A DNA stretch of 64,000 nt from Pseudoxanthomonas sp. X-1 (GCF_020042665.1 NZ_CP083376.1:2826001-2890000); one strand, 5' to 3'; counted from the stretch's first letter, positions 53,072-63,237 are shown. Numbers and translations are program-made. The notes: a model not told the origin generated them from the letters alone.

Positions 53072-54907
53072 TCAACGCCCGCGCAGGAACCATTTGTCGA
53101 TCTCGGCCAGGTTGAAGTGCGCCCAGGTCGGGCGTCCGTGGTTGCACTGCCCGGAGCGCTCGGTGATCTCCATGTCGCGCAGCAGGGCATTCATTTCCGG
53201 GATCGTGAGCCGGCGGTTGGCGCGGACCGCGCCGTGGCAGGCCATGGTCGACAGCAGCTCGTCGCGCGCGGCGGCCACGCGCCGGCTCTGGCCGTGTTCG
53301 CGCAGGTCGGCCAGCACGTCGCGCAGCAGCGCGCCGGGTTCGGCATTGGCCAGCAGGGCCGGCACGCTGCGCACGCTCAGGCTCTGCGGGCCGCTGCGGG
53401 TCACATCGAATCCCAGTTCGGTCAGCGTGGCGGCCTCGCGCTCGGCCACGTCGGCTTCGCGTTCGGCCACCGCCAGCGTCATCGGCACCAGCAGTGGCTG
53501 TGCGGTCAGGCCGATGCCGTCGTGCGCGGTCTTCAGGCGTTCGTAGCCGATGCGCTCGTGTGCGGCGTGCATGTCCACCACGATCAGCCCGTCGGCGTTC
53601 TCGGCCAGGATGTAGATGCCGTGCAGCTGGGCGATGGCATAGCCCAGCGGAGGAATGGCGTCCTGCGCGTCGTTGGCGGGCAGCGGCATCGCCGAGCTCG
53701 GCTGCGGACTGCGGATCGAAGGGCTGCTGTACAGCGCCGCATAGGCCCCCGGCGCCTCGGCCACGCGCAGCCCCAGCGGCGACTGCTGCGCGCCGGTCCA
53801 CTGCAGATGCTGCGGCACCTGCCCCGCCGCCGGCGCGGGGGCACCGTAGGCGGCCTGCGCCATCGGCATCGGCGCGGCGGCCATCTCGCCGGCACCGTCG
53901 GCGGCCACGCCGGCGCGCGTGCCGGCCAGCGCCTCCTGCAGCGTGCGGAAGACAAAGTCATGGATCATCCGCGATTCGCGGAAGCGCACCTCGTGCTTGG
54001 CCGGATGCACGTTGACGTCCACGCGTGCCGGATCCAGCTCCAGGAACAGCACGTAGGCTGGCTGGCGGCCGTGATACATCACGTCCTGGTAGGCCAACTT
54101 CACCGCATGGGCGATGTTGCGGTCGCGCACCGCGCGGCCGTTGACGTAGAGGTACTGCTGGTCGGCGCTGGCGCGCGAATACGCCGGCTGCGCGACCCAG
54201 CCGTGCAGGCGCAGGCCGGCGCCGCTGTGATCGATGCGCAGCGCGTGCCGGGCGAATTCCTCGCCCAGGGTCTCGTGCAGGCGCAGGCTGGGCTCCAGCT
54301 GGCCGCCGCCCTTGTAGCGGCGCGACGGCCGGCCATTGTGCGACACGCGCAGTTCCACGTCCGGGCGCGCCAGCGCCAGCGAGCGCAGCCATTCCTCGAT
54401 GTGGCCCAGCTCGGTGCGCTCGGCGCGCAGGAACTTGCGCCGCGCCGGCACGTTGTAGAACAGCTCGCGCACCTCGACCGTGGTGCCCTGCCCGTGCTGG
54501 CGCGGCATCACCTCGCCCACGCGCCCGCCGTCCACCTGCAGCGCCGCGCCATGGGCGTCCTGCGCGCGTCGCGAGCTGAGGCTGAAACGGCTGACCGAGG
54601 CGATCGAGGGCAGCGCCTCACCGCGGAAGCCGAGCGTGGCCACCGTCTCCAGATCGTCCAGCGAGGCGATCTTGCTGGTGGCATGGCGCGAGACCGCCAG
54701 CGGCAGTTCCTCCGGCGCGATGCCGCCGCCGTCGTCGCGGATGCGGATCAAGCGGATGCCACCTTCCTCCAGGTCGATGTCCACCCGCTGCGCGCCGGCG
54801 TCCAGCGCGTTCTCCACCAGCTCCTTGACGACCGAGGCGGGCCGTTCGACCACCTCGCCAGCGGCGATCTGGTTGATCAGGGTGTCGGGAAGCTGGCGAA
54901 TGGACAC
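53072..54907 (-). CDS. mutL: DNA mismatch repair protein MutL (endonuclease type)
   Basis: This 611-residue protein has an N-terminal GHKL ATPase domain ([29 protein letters not shown]), a proline/alanine-rich linker (about 345-415) and a C-terminal dimerisation domain. The C-terminal metal motif is D445[11 protein letters not shown], fitting the DxHAx2Ex4E pattern of nicking MutL proteins. ACHGAV and QCNHGRP complete the zinc site. It should therefore nick DNA itself and not depend on MutH. The start is GTG at 54907. Confidence 0.95.
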   Translation of the reverse strand: MSIRQLPDTLINQIAAGEVVERPASVVKELVENALDAGAQRVDIDLEEGGIRLIRIRDDGGGIAPEELPLAVSRHATSKIASLDDLETVATLGFRGEALPSIASVSRFSLSSRRAQDAHGAALQVDGGRVGEVMPRQHGQGTTVEVRELFYNVPARRKFLRAERTELGHIEEWLRSLALARPDVELRVSHNGRPSRRYKGGGQLEPSLRLHETLGEEFARHALRIDHSGAGLRLHGWVAQPAYSRASADQQYLYVNGRAVRDRNIAHAVKLAYQDVMYHGRQPAYVLFLELDPARVDVNVHPAKHEVRFRESRMIHDFVFRTLQEALAGTRAGVAADGAGEMAAAPMPMAQAAYGAPAPAAGQVPQHLQWTGAQQSPLGLRVAEAPGAYAALYSSPSIRSPQPSSAMPLPANDAQDAIPPLGYAIAQLHGIYILAENADGLIVVDMHAAHERIGYERLKTAHDGIGLTAQPLLVPMTLAVAEREADVAEREAATLTELGFDVTRSGPQSLSVRSVPALLANAEPGALLRDVLADLREHGQSRRVAAARDELLSTMACHGAVRANRRLTIPEMNALLRDMEITERSGQCNHGRPTWAHFNLAEIDKWFLRGR

Positions 54908-55031
54908 GGGCGAGGAAGGGGCGCGAAGGAAGTGAGGGGTGCGGAAAGGCAGAAGCGAATCCGCGGTCAGTCTAAATCACCGGGCCGCGCTTGCTTTGCC
55001 CACGCCTCACGGCGCCCCACTCACGCCCGGC

Positions 55032-56612
55032 TCAAGGCGCCCCACCGCCCGAGCTACCGCCTGCAGCGGCCTGCGCGCGCGCGGCGAACAGCGTCCCCGG
55101 CGGCGGTTCGCGGCTGAAGTAGGTCTCCACGCCCCGCAGGATCGCGCCGGCGATCTGGGCCTGGAAGGCCGGATCGGTCAGCTGCTTCTCTTCGGTGTAG
55201 TTGGAGATGAAGGCGGTCTCCACCAGCATCGCCGGCATGTCCGAGGTGCGCAGCACGGCGAAGTTGGCCTTTTCCAGCGTGGCCTTGTGGGCGTTGCCCA
55301 CGTCCTTGAGCCCGGCCAGCACGTGGCCGGCGGCGTTCTCGGAAGCCTTCATGTGGCCGCTCTGGGCCAGGTCGATCAGCACCGAGCCGAGGGTGCTGTC
55401 CACGGTCTGCAGCTTGACGCCGCCGATCAGGTCCGAGGCGTTTTCCTTGTCGGCCAGCCAGCGCGCGCGCTGCGAGGTCGCGCCCTTGAGCGAGAGCACA
55501 TAGACCGACGAGCCGCTGGCGCTGCGGTTCTCGGCGGCGTCGGCGTGGATGGAAATGAACATGTCCGCGTGCGCCGCGCGCGCCTTGACCGCGCGCTGGT
55601 TGAGCGGGATGAAGTAGTCGCCGTCGCGGGTCAGGTAGGACTTCAGGCCCGGCGTGGCATCGATCTGCCGGGCCAGCTGGCGGGCGATCGCCAGGGTGAC
55701 GTTCTTCTCGTACTTGCCGGTCGGGCCGATGGCGCCGGAATCCTGGCCACCGTGGCCGGCGTCGATGGCGATCACCAGCGGGCGCATGCCGGCGCGCATG
55801 GCCAGCTTGGGCTGCGGCAGCACCGGGGCCGGGGCGTCGGCGACGACGGACTTGGGTTCGACCGGCGCGGGGCGGCCGGTGGCGATGGTCACGCCGGGTG
55901 CGACCGTCTCCGGCACGTTCGTCGCGGCCGGCGTGGGCACGACGACGCCGGGCACGGGCTGGCCGGCCAGGATCGCCGCCGGCGACAGTGTGCTGGACAC
56001 CGGCGTGGCGGGCGCCTGCTGCTGCGGCGAAGGCGTCGACGGCGCGGGCGCGGCCACGGGCGCCTGGACGACCGGCGCCGGCGTGGCGGGCATCGGGCGC
56101 GTGGCCTGGGCGACCAGCGCGGAGGTTGCCTGCGCGGCGGCGACGCTGGCCGGCACGGCGGCCGACGCCGCGCCGGGTGTGGGCGCGGGCGCGCTGGCGG
56201 TGGTCGCCGGGCCGTCGCCGGGCCACTCGATCACCAGCCGCGACAGCGCGCCGGCGCCTTCCATATGCGGATTGACTGCCGTGATCGGCCCGGCCAGATC
56301 GAACACCACGCGGAACGTCCCCGGCACCGGCTGCCCGGTGCGCACGGCGGTGACGACACCACTGGGCGCCGGCAGCTTGAGGGACTTCAGCGCGGTGGAG
56401 GCCGGCAGGTCGACGACCAGGCGGTTGGGATTGGCCAGCGAGATGGTCTTGTAGGCCCCCGCCCCCTGCAGCTGGATCTCGGCGCGGGTCCCGGTGGGAC
56501 CATTGATGAGGTCGATCGCGCGCACTTCGCCGGCAAGGGCGCTCGGCACGACGCTGGCCAGCAGCGCGGCGCTCCCCCATGCGATCGCAAGTGCGGTCAT
56601 CCCCTTCGGCAT
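55032..56612 (-). CDS. N-acetylmuramoyl-L-alanine amidase, AmiC-like
   Basis: This 526-residue exported amidase splits daughter-cell peptidoglycan. The signal peptide ends at ALA. An AMIN domain (VRAIDLINGPTGTRAEIQLQ through VFDLAGPITAVNP, about 30-135) localises it. A long alanine/proline linker (about 140-275) follows, then the Amidase_3 domain with zinc ligands in IDAGHGGQDSGAIG, the glutamate after it, and SIHADA, plus VETAFISNYTEE. The linker is longer than in E. coli AmiC. The ATG at 56612 is chosen; ATG 56600 and TTG 56624 are possible. It precedes mutL in the usual tsaE-ami-mutL order. Confidence 0.92.
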   Translation of the reverse strand: MPKGMTALAIAWGSAALLASVVPSALAGEVRAIDLINGPTGTRAEIQLQGAGAYKTISLANPNRLVVDLPASTALKSLKLPAPSGVVTAVRTGQPVPGTFRVVFDLAGPITAVNPHMEGAGALSRLVIEWPGDGPATTASAPAPTPGAASAAVPASVAAAQATSALVAQATRPMPATPAPVVQAPVAAPAPSTPSPQQQAPATPVSSTLSPAAILAGQPVPGVVVPTPAATNVPETVAPGVTIATGRPAPVEPKSVVADAPAPVLPQPKLAMRAGMRPLVIAIDAGHGGQDSGAIGPTGKYEKNVTLAIARQLARQIDATPGLKSYLTRDGDYFIPLNQRAVKARAAHADMFISIHADAAENRSASGSSVYVLSLKGATSQRARWLADKENASDLIGGVKLQTVDSTLGSVLIDLAQSGHMKASENAAGHVLAGLKDVGNAHKATLEKANFAVLRTSDMPAMLVETAFISNYTEEKQLTDPAFQAQIAGAILRGVETYFSREPPPGTLFAARAQAAAGGSSGGGAP

Positions 56613-56712
56613 GCGGGGATTCAAGCACCGCGCCCTGGTAAAGGCAAGCCCTTTTCCCTTAATAATCCGTGACCTGCCGATACTTCCTCGACCGAGCCGG
56701 CACGAATGACCC

Positions 56713-57168
56713 CTAACTGGCCGTTTCCGTCAGGCGGGCGAGCCAGGATTGGCCCGTTTCGCTGCGCGCGCGCAGGTGCGCCTCGCGCCCCTGGCCGGAG
56801 ATCGCCAGGTGGATCTCCAGATCCGGCGCCGGCAGGCCGCCGCGGCCCTTTTCCGGCCATTCGATCAGCCACAGCGTGGCCACGGCCTCGTCCAGGCCGA
56901 GAAAATCCAGCTCGCTGGCATCGCCCAGGCGATACAGATCCAGGTGCCAGGCCTCGCCACCGTCGATGGGGTAACGCTCGATCAGCGTGTAGGTGGGGCT
57001 GCGCACCGAGCCGGTCACGCCCAGCCCGCGCAGCAGCGCGCGCGCCAGGGTGGACTTGCCGGCGCCCAGGTCGCCATGCAGATGCACGGCCGCCTGCGGC
57101 GGGCGGGTGGACGCCAGCGCGTTCCCCAGCCGCGCGGTGTCCTCGACCTGCGCCAGGTGCAGCCGCAT
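56713..57168 (-). CDS. tsaE: tRNA threonylcarbamoyladenosine biosynthesis ATPase TsaE
   Basis: This 151-residue ATPase drives turnover of the TsaBDE complex that makes t6A37 in tRNA. Walker A is GDLGAGKST (32-40). SPTYTLIERY and HLDLYRLGDASELDFLGL are TsaE signatures, and LIEWPEKG is conserved. The start shares one base with the nnrD stop (TGATG), so the two are coupled. Confidence 0.94.
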   Translation of the reverse strand: MRLHLAQVEDTARLGNALASTRPPQAAVHLHGDLGAGKSTLARALLRGLGVTGSVRSPTYTLIERYPIDGGEAWHLDLYRLGDASELDFLGLDEAVATLWLIEWPEKGRGGLPAPDLEIHLAISGQGREAHLRARSETGQSWLARLTETAS

Positions 57169-58655
57169 CAGCCGGCCGCCTGCGGATTGGCCAGGGTCGG
57201 CAGGCAGTCGAACAGATCGCTGGCCAGCAGCCCGCGCTGGCCGCGCCGCGCGGCCGCCGCGTCGCCGGCCAGCCCGTGCAGCAGTGCGCCGGCGCTGGCC
57301 GCGGCGAACGCCTCCAGCCGCTGCCCGCGCAGGCCGGCGATCACGCCGGTCAGTACATCGCCCATGCCGCCGGTGGCCATGCCGGGGTTGCCGGTGGTCA
57401 TCACCCGCGGCAGCTGTCCGTCCTGCGCGACCAGGGTGCCGGCGCCCTTGAGCACGACCGTGGCCTGCCAGCGCGCCGCCAGCTCGGCGGCCGCGCCGAA
57501 TCGGTCGGCCTGGACCTCGGCGGTGGAACGCCCGAGCAGGCGCCCGGCTTCGCCCGGATGCGGGGTCAGGATGGCATCGCCCAGCGCGCGCGGTTGCCGT
57601 GCGATCAGGTTGAGCGCGTCGGCATCGAGCACCAGCGGCTTGCCGGCCTCCAGCGCCAGACGCAGCAGCGCGCGGCCCCAGTCGCCCTGGCCCAGCCCGG
57701 GGCCGATGGCGATCACGTCGGCCGCGTCGAGCAGCGGCTGCAGGTCGCTGCCGGATTCCACCGCATGCACCATCGCCTCCGGACGCCGCGTCAGCAGCGC
57801 GCCGACATGCGCCTGGCGCGTGGCCACCGAGACCAGGCCCGCGCCGCTGCGCAGTGCGGCCTCGGTGGTCATCATGATCGAGCCGCCGTGGCCCAGATCG
57901 CCGCCGATGCACAGCACGCGGCCGTTCTCGCCCTTGTGCGTGTCCAGCCGGCGCGGCTTGAGCCAGGTCGCCAGATGCTCGGCCTGCAGCAGGTGCGCCT
58001 TGGGCGCGGTCATGCGCATCAGTTCGTCCGGAACCTGGAGCGGATCGAGCAGCAGTTCGCCGGCATGCTCCAACCCGGCGCCGGTATGCAGGCCGTGGTG
58101 ACGCACGATGAACTGCAGCGTGCGCCGCGCGCGCACTGCCACGCCGGGCGCCGCGCCCTGGCCTGCATCGACGCCGCTGGGCACGTCGAGCGCGAACACC
58201 GGCGCCGGCTGCGCATTGATCGCCTCGATCAGCGCCTGCGCCTGGCCTTCCGGCGCGCGCGCCAGGCCGATGCCGAACAATGCATCGACCACCACGTCGG
58301 CCGGTGGGAACTGCTGGGGGAACAGCGCCACCTGTCCGCCGGCGGCGATGTAGTCGGTGCACGCGCGCTGGGCCAGCTCGGTGCGCGGCGTGTGCTCCTC
58401 CAGATGCACCACCACCACCTGCCGGCGTGCCCGCAGCGCGCACAGCGCCAGCACATAGCCATCGCCGCCGTTGTTGCCGGGCCCGCAGACCACGGTGAGG
58501 CGCTCGGCCTGGGGCCATTCGCGTTCCAGCACCTGCCACGCGCCCTGCCCCGCCTGCTGCATCAGCGCGAAGGCGCCGCCCGCCAGGCGCGCACTGGCCT
58601 GCTGGTCCAGGGCGCGTGCCGCGGCGGTGCCGAACAAGGGGAGAAGGGCCGTCAT
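57168..58655 (-). CDS. nnrD: Bifunctional NAD(P)H-hydrate epimerase/dehydratase
   Basis: This is a 495-residue repair enzyme for damaged NAD(P)H. The N-terminal YjeF_N epimerase half shows VVCGPGNNGGDGYVLAL and ALDVPSGVDAGQG. The C-terminal ribokinase-like dehydratase half shows ILTPHPGEAGRLLG and GNPGMATGGMGDVLTGVIAGL. The order of the two halves is standard for fused Nnr. The ATG at 58655 lies only 25 bases from the divergent queG start. The gene is coupled to tsaE. Confidence 0.94.
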   Translation of the reverse strand: MTALLPLFGTAAARALDQQASARLAGGAFALMQQAGQGAWQVLEREWPQAERLTVVCGPGNNGGDGYVLALCALRARRQVVVVHLEEHTPRTELAQRACTDYIAAGGQVALFPQQFPPADVVVDALFGIGLARAPEGQAQALIEAINAQPAPVFALDVPSGVDAGQGAAPGVAVRARRTLQFIVRHHGLHTGAGLEHAGELLLDPLQVPDELMRMTAPKAHLLQAEHLATWLKPRRLDTHKGENGRVLCIGGDLGHGGSIMMTTEAALRSGAGLVSVATRQAHVGALLTRRPEAMVHAVESGSDLQPLLDAADVIAIGPGLGQGDWGRALLRLALEAGKPLVLDADALNLIARQPRALGDAILTPHPGEAGRLLGRSTAEVQADRFGAAAELAARWQATVVLKGAGTLVAQDGQLPRVMTTGNPGMATGGMGDVLTGVIAGLRGQRLEAFAAASAGALLHGLAGDAAAARRGQRGLLASDLFDCLPTLANPQAAG

Positions 58656-58667
58656 GGCGCGCGATTC

Positions 58668-58673
58668 TATACT
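58668..58673 (+). promoter_or_regulatory. Candidate -10 box of a compact divergent nnrD/queG promoter
   Basis: TATACT lies seven bases before the queG ATG, which would place the transcript start at or next to the A of ATG (leaderless mRNA). On the minus strand the same bases give TATAGA, 11 bases before the nnrD ATG. No good -35 is visible for either. Confidence 0.4.
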
Positions 58674-58680
58674 TGCGTCC

Positions 58681-59751
58681 ATGACTGCTTCGTCTGCGAC
58701 ATCGCCCGATCCGCACGCGCTGGCCGCGCGGATCCGTGAACTGGCGCGCGCGGCCGGCTTCCAGCGCTGCGGCATCGCCGGCATCGAGCTGGGCCAGGAC
58801 GAAGACCACCTGCGCAGCTGGCTGGCCGAAGGCCTGTACGGCTCGATGGACTGGATGGCGCGCCATGGCGAGCTGCGGGCGCGACCCGCCGAGCTGATGC
58901 CGGGCACCCTGCGCGTGATCTCGGTCGGCCTGGACTACGGGCGCAACGACAGCGACGACGCCTGGACCACGCTGGGCGACGGCACCCGCGCCTATGTGGC
59001 GCGCTACGCGCTGGGCCGCGATTACCACAAGCTCATGCGCAACCGCCTGCAGAAGCTGGCGCTCAAGCTGCAGGAAGAAGTGGGCGCGTTCGGCCACCGC
59101 GTGTTCGTCGATTCGGCGCCGGTGCTCGAACGCGCGCTGGCGCGCAACGCGGGGCTGGGCTGGATCGGCAAGCACACCTGCCTGATCGACAGGCAGGGCG
59201 GCTCGTGGTTCTTCCTCGGCGAGATCTACGTCGACATCCCGCTGCCGATCGACGCGCCGGCCAGCGCGCACTGCGGCACCTGCGTGCGCTGCATCGAGGT
59301 CTGCCCCACACAGGCCATCGTCGCCCCGCACCGGCTCGATGCGCGGCGCTGCATCGCCTACCTGACCATCGAGCACGACGGCGCGATTCCGCTCGAGCTG
59401 CGCAAGCCGATCGGCAACCGCATCTTCGGCTGCGACGACTGTCAGCTGGTGTGCCCCTGGAACAAGTTCGCCAAGCGCACCGACGAGCCGGACTTCCGCG
59501 CGCGCAACGACCTGGATACCGCCACGCTGCCGCAGCTGTTCGCCTGGGAAGAGGACGAGTTCCTGCGTCGCACCGAGGGCTCGGCGATCCGCCGCAGCGG
59601 GCATGAGCGCTGGCTGCGCAATATCGCCGTGGCGCTGGGCAATGCGCCGACCACGCCGGAGATCCTCGCCGCCCTGGCTTCTCGTCGCCAGGACGCCTCG
59701 GCGCTGGTGCGCGAGCACGTCGGCTGGGCGCTGGCGCAGCACGCGACGTGA
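58681..59751 (+). CDS. queG: Epoxyqueuosine reductase QueG
   Basis: This 356-residue cobalamin and Fe-S enzyme reduces epoxyqueuosine to queuosine in tRNA. An N-terminal cobalamin-binding reductase domain (YALGRDYHKLMRNRLQKL, DSAPVLERALARNAGLGWIGKHT) is followed by two 4Fe-4S motifs (CGTCVRCIEVCPTQ and CDDCQLVCPWN) and C-terminal HEAT-like repeats. Length is in the family range. It is divergent from nnrD and may be leaderless. Confidence 0.95.
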   Translation: MTASSATSPDPHALAARIRELARAAGFQRCGIAGIELGQDEDHLRSWLAEGLYGSMDWMARHGELRARPAELMPGTLRVISVGLDYGRNDSDDAWTTLGDGTRAYVARYALGRDYHKLMRNRLQKLALKLQEEVGAFGHRVFVDSAPVLERALARNAGLGWIGKHTCLIDRQGGSWFFLGEIYVDIPLPIDAPASAHCGTCVRCIEVCPTQAIVAPHRLDARRCIAYLTIEHDGAIPLELRKPIGNRIFGCDDCQLVCPWNKFAKRTDEPDFRARNDLDTATLPQLFAWEEDEFLRRTEGSAIRRSGHERWLRNIAVALGNAPTTPEILAALASRRQDASALVREHVGWALAQHAT

Positions 59752-59762
59752 CCGGGTCGCGC

Positions 59763-60620
59763 TCAGTCCGTTCCGAGCAGACCCTGCAACACCGCCACCA
59801 GGTCCAACTCCCCGCGCAGGCGCGGCTCGTCCTCGAACCTGATCCAGCCCTGGTTGAAGCCATCCAGCATGCGCATGCGGGGCTCGGGATGCCGCATTCC
59901 CTGGGCACGGAACTGGGCGTCCCAGTCGGCGCGCGGCACCGTCTCCACGCGCACCGGGCGGCCCAGCACGGCGGAAAATGCCGCAGCCGCATCCAGGGGG
60001 GAAACCGGCCGCGGCCCCTCCAGGGCGACCCGGCGCACGCCATCGTGGGGCTGCAGGATCAGCTCCGCCGCCACGCGCCCGACATCGGCCGAGGCCACCA
60101 TGGGGATCGCCCGCTCAGGGGGTTGAAGAAAGCTGTGCAACACGCCGGACTGGCGCACCGTCTCCAGATCCCATGCGAAGTTGTCCAGGTACCAGGCCGG
60201 GCGCAGAAAGGTGATCGGCAGCGCCAGCATGGCCAGGGTGCGCTCCATCAGGCCCAGCTGGCTGAGCAGGTTTTCCTCGGCCGCCTGGGCCCCGACCGTC
60301 GACAGGCATACCACGCGCGCCGGGCGCGTGTTCCGTAGCGCCTGCGCCAATGCCTCGGCGCATGCCCGCGTTTCGGGGAAGCCCGGGGCCGGGTCGTAGA
60401 CCGGAGGCGGCAGCACGAACACGCCTTCGGCACCCGCGAACGCGGCCGTCAGAGCATCGGCATCGTGCATCTCGGCCATCGCCACCTCGCAGCCCTGCGC
60501 GCTCCAGACCTGGGCACTGGCTGGATTGCGCGCCACCGCGCGAACGCGCTCGCCCGCGGCGAGAAGATGGCGGGCGAGCGCGCCGCCGACTTTTCCGGTG
60601 ATGCCCGTGATGGCGTACAT
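59763..60620 (-). CDS. NmrA-family NAD(P)-binding oxidoreductase/sensor
   Basis: This is a 285-residue atypical SDR protein. The nucleotide motif is YAITGITGKVGGALARHLL at the N-terminus, with RVRAVARNP binding the ribose. STVGAQAAEENLLSQLGLME and FLRPAWYLDNF match NmrA/QOR2-like (YtfG) proteins. The ATG at 60620 has AGGAG just upstream. It is divergent from a LysR regulator over a 124-base region with dyads, so it is probably that regulator's target. It may be a quinone reductase or a redox sensor. Confidence 0.85.
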   Translation of the reverse strand: MYAITGITGKVGGALARHLLAAGERVRAVARNPASAQVWSAQGCEVAMAEMHDADALTAAFAGAEGVFVLPPPVYDPAPGFPETRACAEALAQALRNTRPARVVCLSTVGAQAAEENLLSQLGLMERTLAMLALPITFLRPAWYLDNFAWDLETVRQSGVLHSFLQPPERAIPMVASADVGRVAAELILQPHDGVRRVALEGPRPVSPLDAAAAFSAVLGRPVRVETVPRADWDAQFRAQGMRHPEPRMRMLDGFNQGWIRFEDEPRLRGELDLVAVLQGLLGTD

Positions 60621-60686
60621 GCAGATCTCCTGGATCAAGGGGGAAGACCGCGCTACCGCGGCGTGGCGCCACTTTCCGCCTCGGTA

Positions 60687-60725
60687 ATTGATGCTTCAAT
60701 ATCGCCTTTGTCACTTCATTGATGA
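60687..60725. promoter_or_regulatory. LysR operator candidates between NmrA and LysR genes
   Basis: ATTGA-TGCT-TCAAT (60687-60700) and TCAT-TG-ATGA (60716-60725) are two dyads sharing an ATTGATG direct repeat. They sit in the divergent region where a LysR autoregulator would bind. Confidence 0.5.
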
Positions 60726-60744
60726 CTTGGAGTCACCATTTCGC

Positions 60745-61698
60745 ATGCGCAACCAAGGCCCCCTCGTTTCCGGCGCTTCGGTGCTGATCGCCGTCGTCCA
60801 GGCCGGCACGCTGGCGCGCGCCGCCGAAGCGCTGGGCATGTCGCCCTCGGGCGTCAGCCGCGCGCTGGCGCGGCTGGAGCAGCAGATCGGCGCGCGCCTG
60901 CTGGCGCGGACCACGCGCACGCTGTCGCTGACCGACGAAGGGCGGCGTTTCTACGAACGGGTCGCACCGCATCTGGCGGAGATCGAGGACGCCGCGCTCG
61001 AAGCCGGCGGATCGGCCGACGTCGTGCGCGGCCGCCTGCGGGTCAATGTGGATCCCTACTTCTCGCGCGTGCTGCTGTCCCGGCACATCGCCGGCTTCAT
61101 GGCGCGCCATCCGCAGCTTTCGCTGGAACTGATCATGCGCGATGCGGTGGGCGACCTGGTGGCCGACGGATTCGACCTGGCCATCCGCTTCGATGCGCCG
61201 CCGGAAGGCGCGTTCGTCGCGCGCAAGCTGGGCCATACGCGGGTGCTGACCGTGGCCGCGCCGTCCTATCTGGCCGCGTCCGGCAGGCCGGCACGGCCCG
61301 AGGACATCGAAACGCGCGAGTGCATCGACTTCCTCAACCCGACCACCGGCCGGGCCTATGCGTGGGAAGTCAGACGCGGCGACGAGGTGCTGCCGCTGAA
61401 GGTCAAGGGACGCTTGATGACGTCCGACTCGGGGACGTTGCTGGGCGCCTGCCTGTCAGGCTTCGGCATCGCCCAGGTGCTCGCGCTGGGCTGCGAGGAC
61501 CTGCTGCGCGACGGCCACCTGGTCAACCTGTTCCCCGACTGGTGCGATGAGCGCTTCCCGCTGTACGCGATCTCGCCCACGCGCCAGCATCGGCCCGCCA
61601 AAGTGCGGGCCTTCATCGCGTTCATCGCCGAGATCGTCGAGCCGGCGTTCGCCGAACCGCCGCGGACCCGCGCCCCGCGCCGCGGCCGCGCACGCTGA
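60745..61698 (+). CDS. LysR-type transcriptional regulator
   Basis: This is a 317-residue regulator. The winged helix-turn-helix is at about residues 8-66 (FAVV-like VLIAVVQAGTLARAAEALGMSPSGVSRALARLE). The effector domain starts at RGRLRVNVDPYFSRVLLSRH and resembles the AaeR/DmlR branch. A basic tail (RTRAPRRGRAR) ends it. The ATG at 60745 is preferred; an in-frame ATG at 60691 would add 18 residues and overlap the dyad. It probably controls the divergent NmrA-family gene. Confidence 0.88.
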   Translation: MRNQGPLVSGASVLIAVVQAGTLARAAEALGMSPSGVSRALARLEQQIGARLLARTTRTLSLTDEGRRFYERVAPHLAEIEDAALEAGGSADVVRGRLRVNVDPYFSRVLLSRHIAGFMARHPQLSLELIMRDAVGDLVADGFDLAIRFDAPPEGAFVARKLGHTRVLTVAAPSYLAASGRPARPEDIETRECIDFLNPTTGRAYAWEVRRGDEVLPLKVKGRLMTSDSGTLLGACLSGFGIAQVLALGCEDLLRDGHLVNLFPDWCDERFPLYAISPTRQHRPAKVRAFIAFIAEIVEPAFAEPPRTRAPRRGRAR

Positions 61699-61734
61699 GC
61701 ACGCGACCTGACGTCGAGCCAGACGCGCCGGGCG

Positions 61735-63237
61735 TCAACGCGTGCGGATCTGCTCCAGCAGCGCCCGGGTCACCGGATCGTCCGCCTGCGCCTGGCCCTT
61801 GAGCGCCGGCAGCAGGCCGTTGGCCAGCTGCTTGCCCAGTTCCACGCCGAACTGGTCGAAGGCGTTGATGCCCCAGGCCAGGGACTGCGCGTACACGCTG
61901 TGCTCGTACATGGCGATCAGCGCGCCCAGCGACTGCGGGGTGAGCGCGTCGAGCAGGATCATCGTGCTCGGCCGGCCGCCGGCGTAGCTGCGATGCGGAT
62001 CGTCGCTGGACTGGCCGTTGGCCAGCGCCTCGGACTGCGCCAGCAGATTGGACAGCAGGGCGATGTGGTTCTCGGCGTAGGGATCGTCGTTGTTGATGGT
62101 GCCGACGAAATCCAGCGGCACGATCTGCGTGCCCTGGTGCAGCGCCTGGAAGAAGCTGTGCTGCACATCGGTGCCGGCACCGCCCCACCATACCGGCACG
62201 GTCTCGCAGTCCACCGGCGTGCCGTCGATGCGCACCGACTTGCCCAGGCTCTCCATCACCAGCTGCTGCAGGTAGTTGGGCAGCAGCGCCAGGCGCTGGT
62301 CGTAGGTCATCACGCCATGCGCGGCGTGGCCGAGCACGTTGCGGTTCCAGATGGCGGTCAACGCGTGGCGGATGGCCAGGTTGGACTCGGCCGGGGTCTC
62401 CAGCACGTGCCTGTCCATCAGCGCGGCGCCGTCGAGCAGCGCGTGGAAGTTGTCGAAGCCGATCGCCAGCGCGATCGGGAAGCCCACCGCCGACCACAGC
62501 GAATAACGCCCGCCCACCCAGTCCCACATCGGCAGCACGCGCGCATCGGGGATGTCGAAGGTCTTGGCGGCGCGCTCGGGATTGGCGCTGACGGCGTACA
62601 GGCGCTCGCTGCCGCCCAGCCAGTCGGCCAGGATCCTGCCGTTGAGCAGCGTCTCCTGCGTGCCGAAGGTCTTGGAAATCAGGATCGCCGCGGTCTTGGC
62701 CGGATTCAGGCCGGCCAGCACGCGCTGCGCGGCGGCGCCATCGACGTTGGACAGGAAGTGCACGCGCAGCCTGGGCTGCAGCGGGCGCAGCGCATCGGAC
62801 ACGTGGCGCGGCCCCAGGTCCGAGCCGCCGATGCCGACGCTGACGATGTCGGTGACCTCGCTGGCCTCCAGCTCGGCCACCAGCTTGCCCATGCGCTCGC
62901 GCACGCCGGCCGCCTCGGCATAGGCGTCCCGCGCGACCTGAGCGTCGGTCAGGTTGCTGCGCAGCGCGGTGTGCAGGGCCGAGCGACCCTCGGTCGGGTT
63001 GACGATCTCGCCACGGAACAGGCGCTGGTAGGCCGCCTTGAGATCGAGGTCCGAGGCCAGCGCGTGCAGCGCCTCCAGCGCCTGCCGATCGTAGCCCTGG
63101 CGGGCGAAGCTGGCGTACACCGGCCCCACCCGCAGCGCCAGCTCCGACGCGCGCGCAGGGTCCTGTTCCAGCAAGGCCGGCGCGCGGGTGCCGCGCAGGC
63201 GGTTGGCGTGGGACTGCAACGCGTCGAAGTTCGTCAT
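61735..63237 (-). CDS. pgi: Glucose-6-phosphate isomerase
   Basis: This 500-residue enzyme interconverts glucose-6-phosphate and fructose-6-phosphate. Family signatures are [19 protein letters not shown], the [10 protein letters not shown] loop, [14 protein letters not shown] and the C-terminal [17 protein letters not shown] with the active-site lysine. It is shorter than E. coli Pgi (549), as usual in this family branch. The ATG shares a base with the panD stop (TGATG). Confidence 0.96.
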   Translation of the reverse strand: MTNFDALQSHANRLRGTRAPALLEQDPARASELALRVGPVYASFARQGYDRQALEALHALASDLDLKAAYQRLFRGEIVNPTEGRSALHTALRSNLTDAQVARDAYAEAAGVRERMGKLVAELEASEVTDIVSVGIGGSDLGPRHVSDALRPLQPRLRVHFLSNVDGAAAQRVLAGLNPAKTAAILISKTFGTQETLLNGRILADWLGGSERLYAVSANPERAAKTFDIPDARVLPMWDWVGGRYSLWSAVGFPIALAIGFDNFHALLDGAALMDRHVLETPAESNLAIRHALTAIWNRNVLGHAAHGVMTYDQRLALLPNYLQQLVMESLGKSVRIDGTPVDCETVPVWWGGAGTDVQHSFFQALHQGTQIVPLDFVGTINNDDPYAENHIALLSNLLAQSEALANGQSSDDPHRSYAGGRPSTMILLDALTPQSLGALIAMYEHSVYAQSLAWGINAFDQFGVELGKQLANGLLPALKGQAQADDPVTRALLEQIRTR

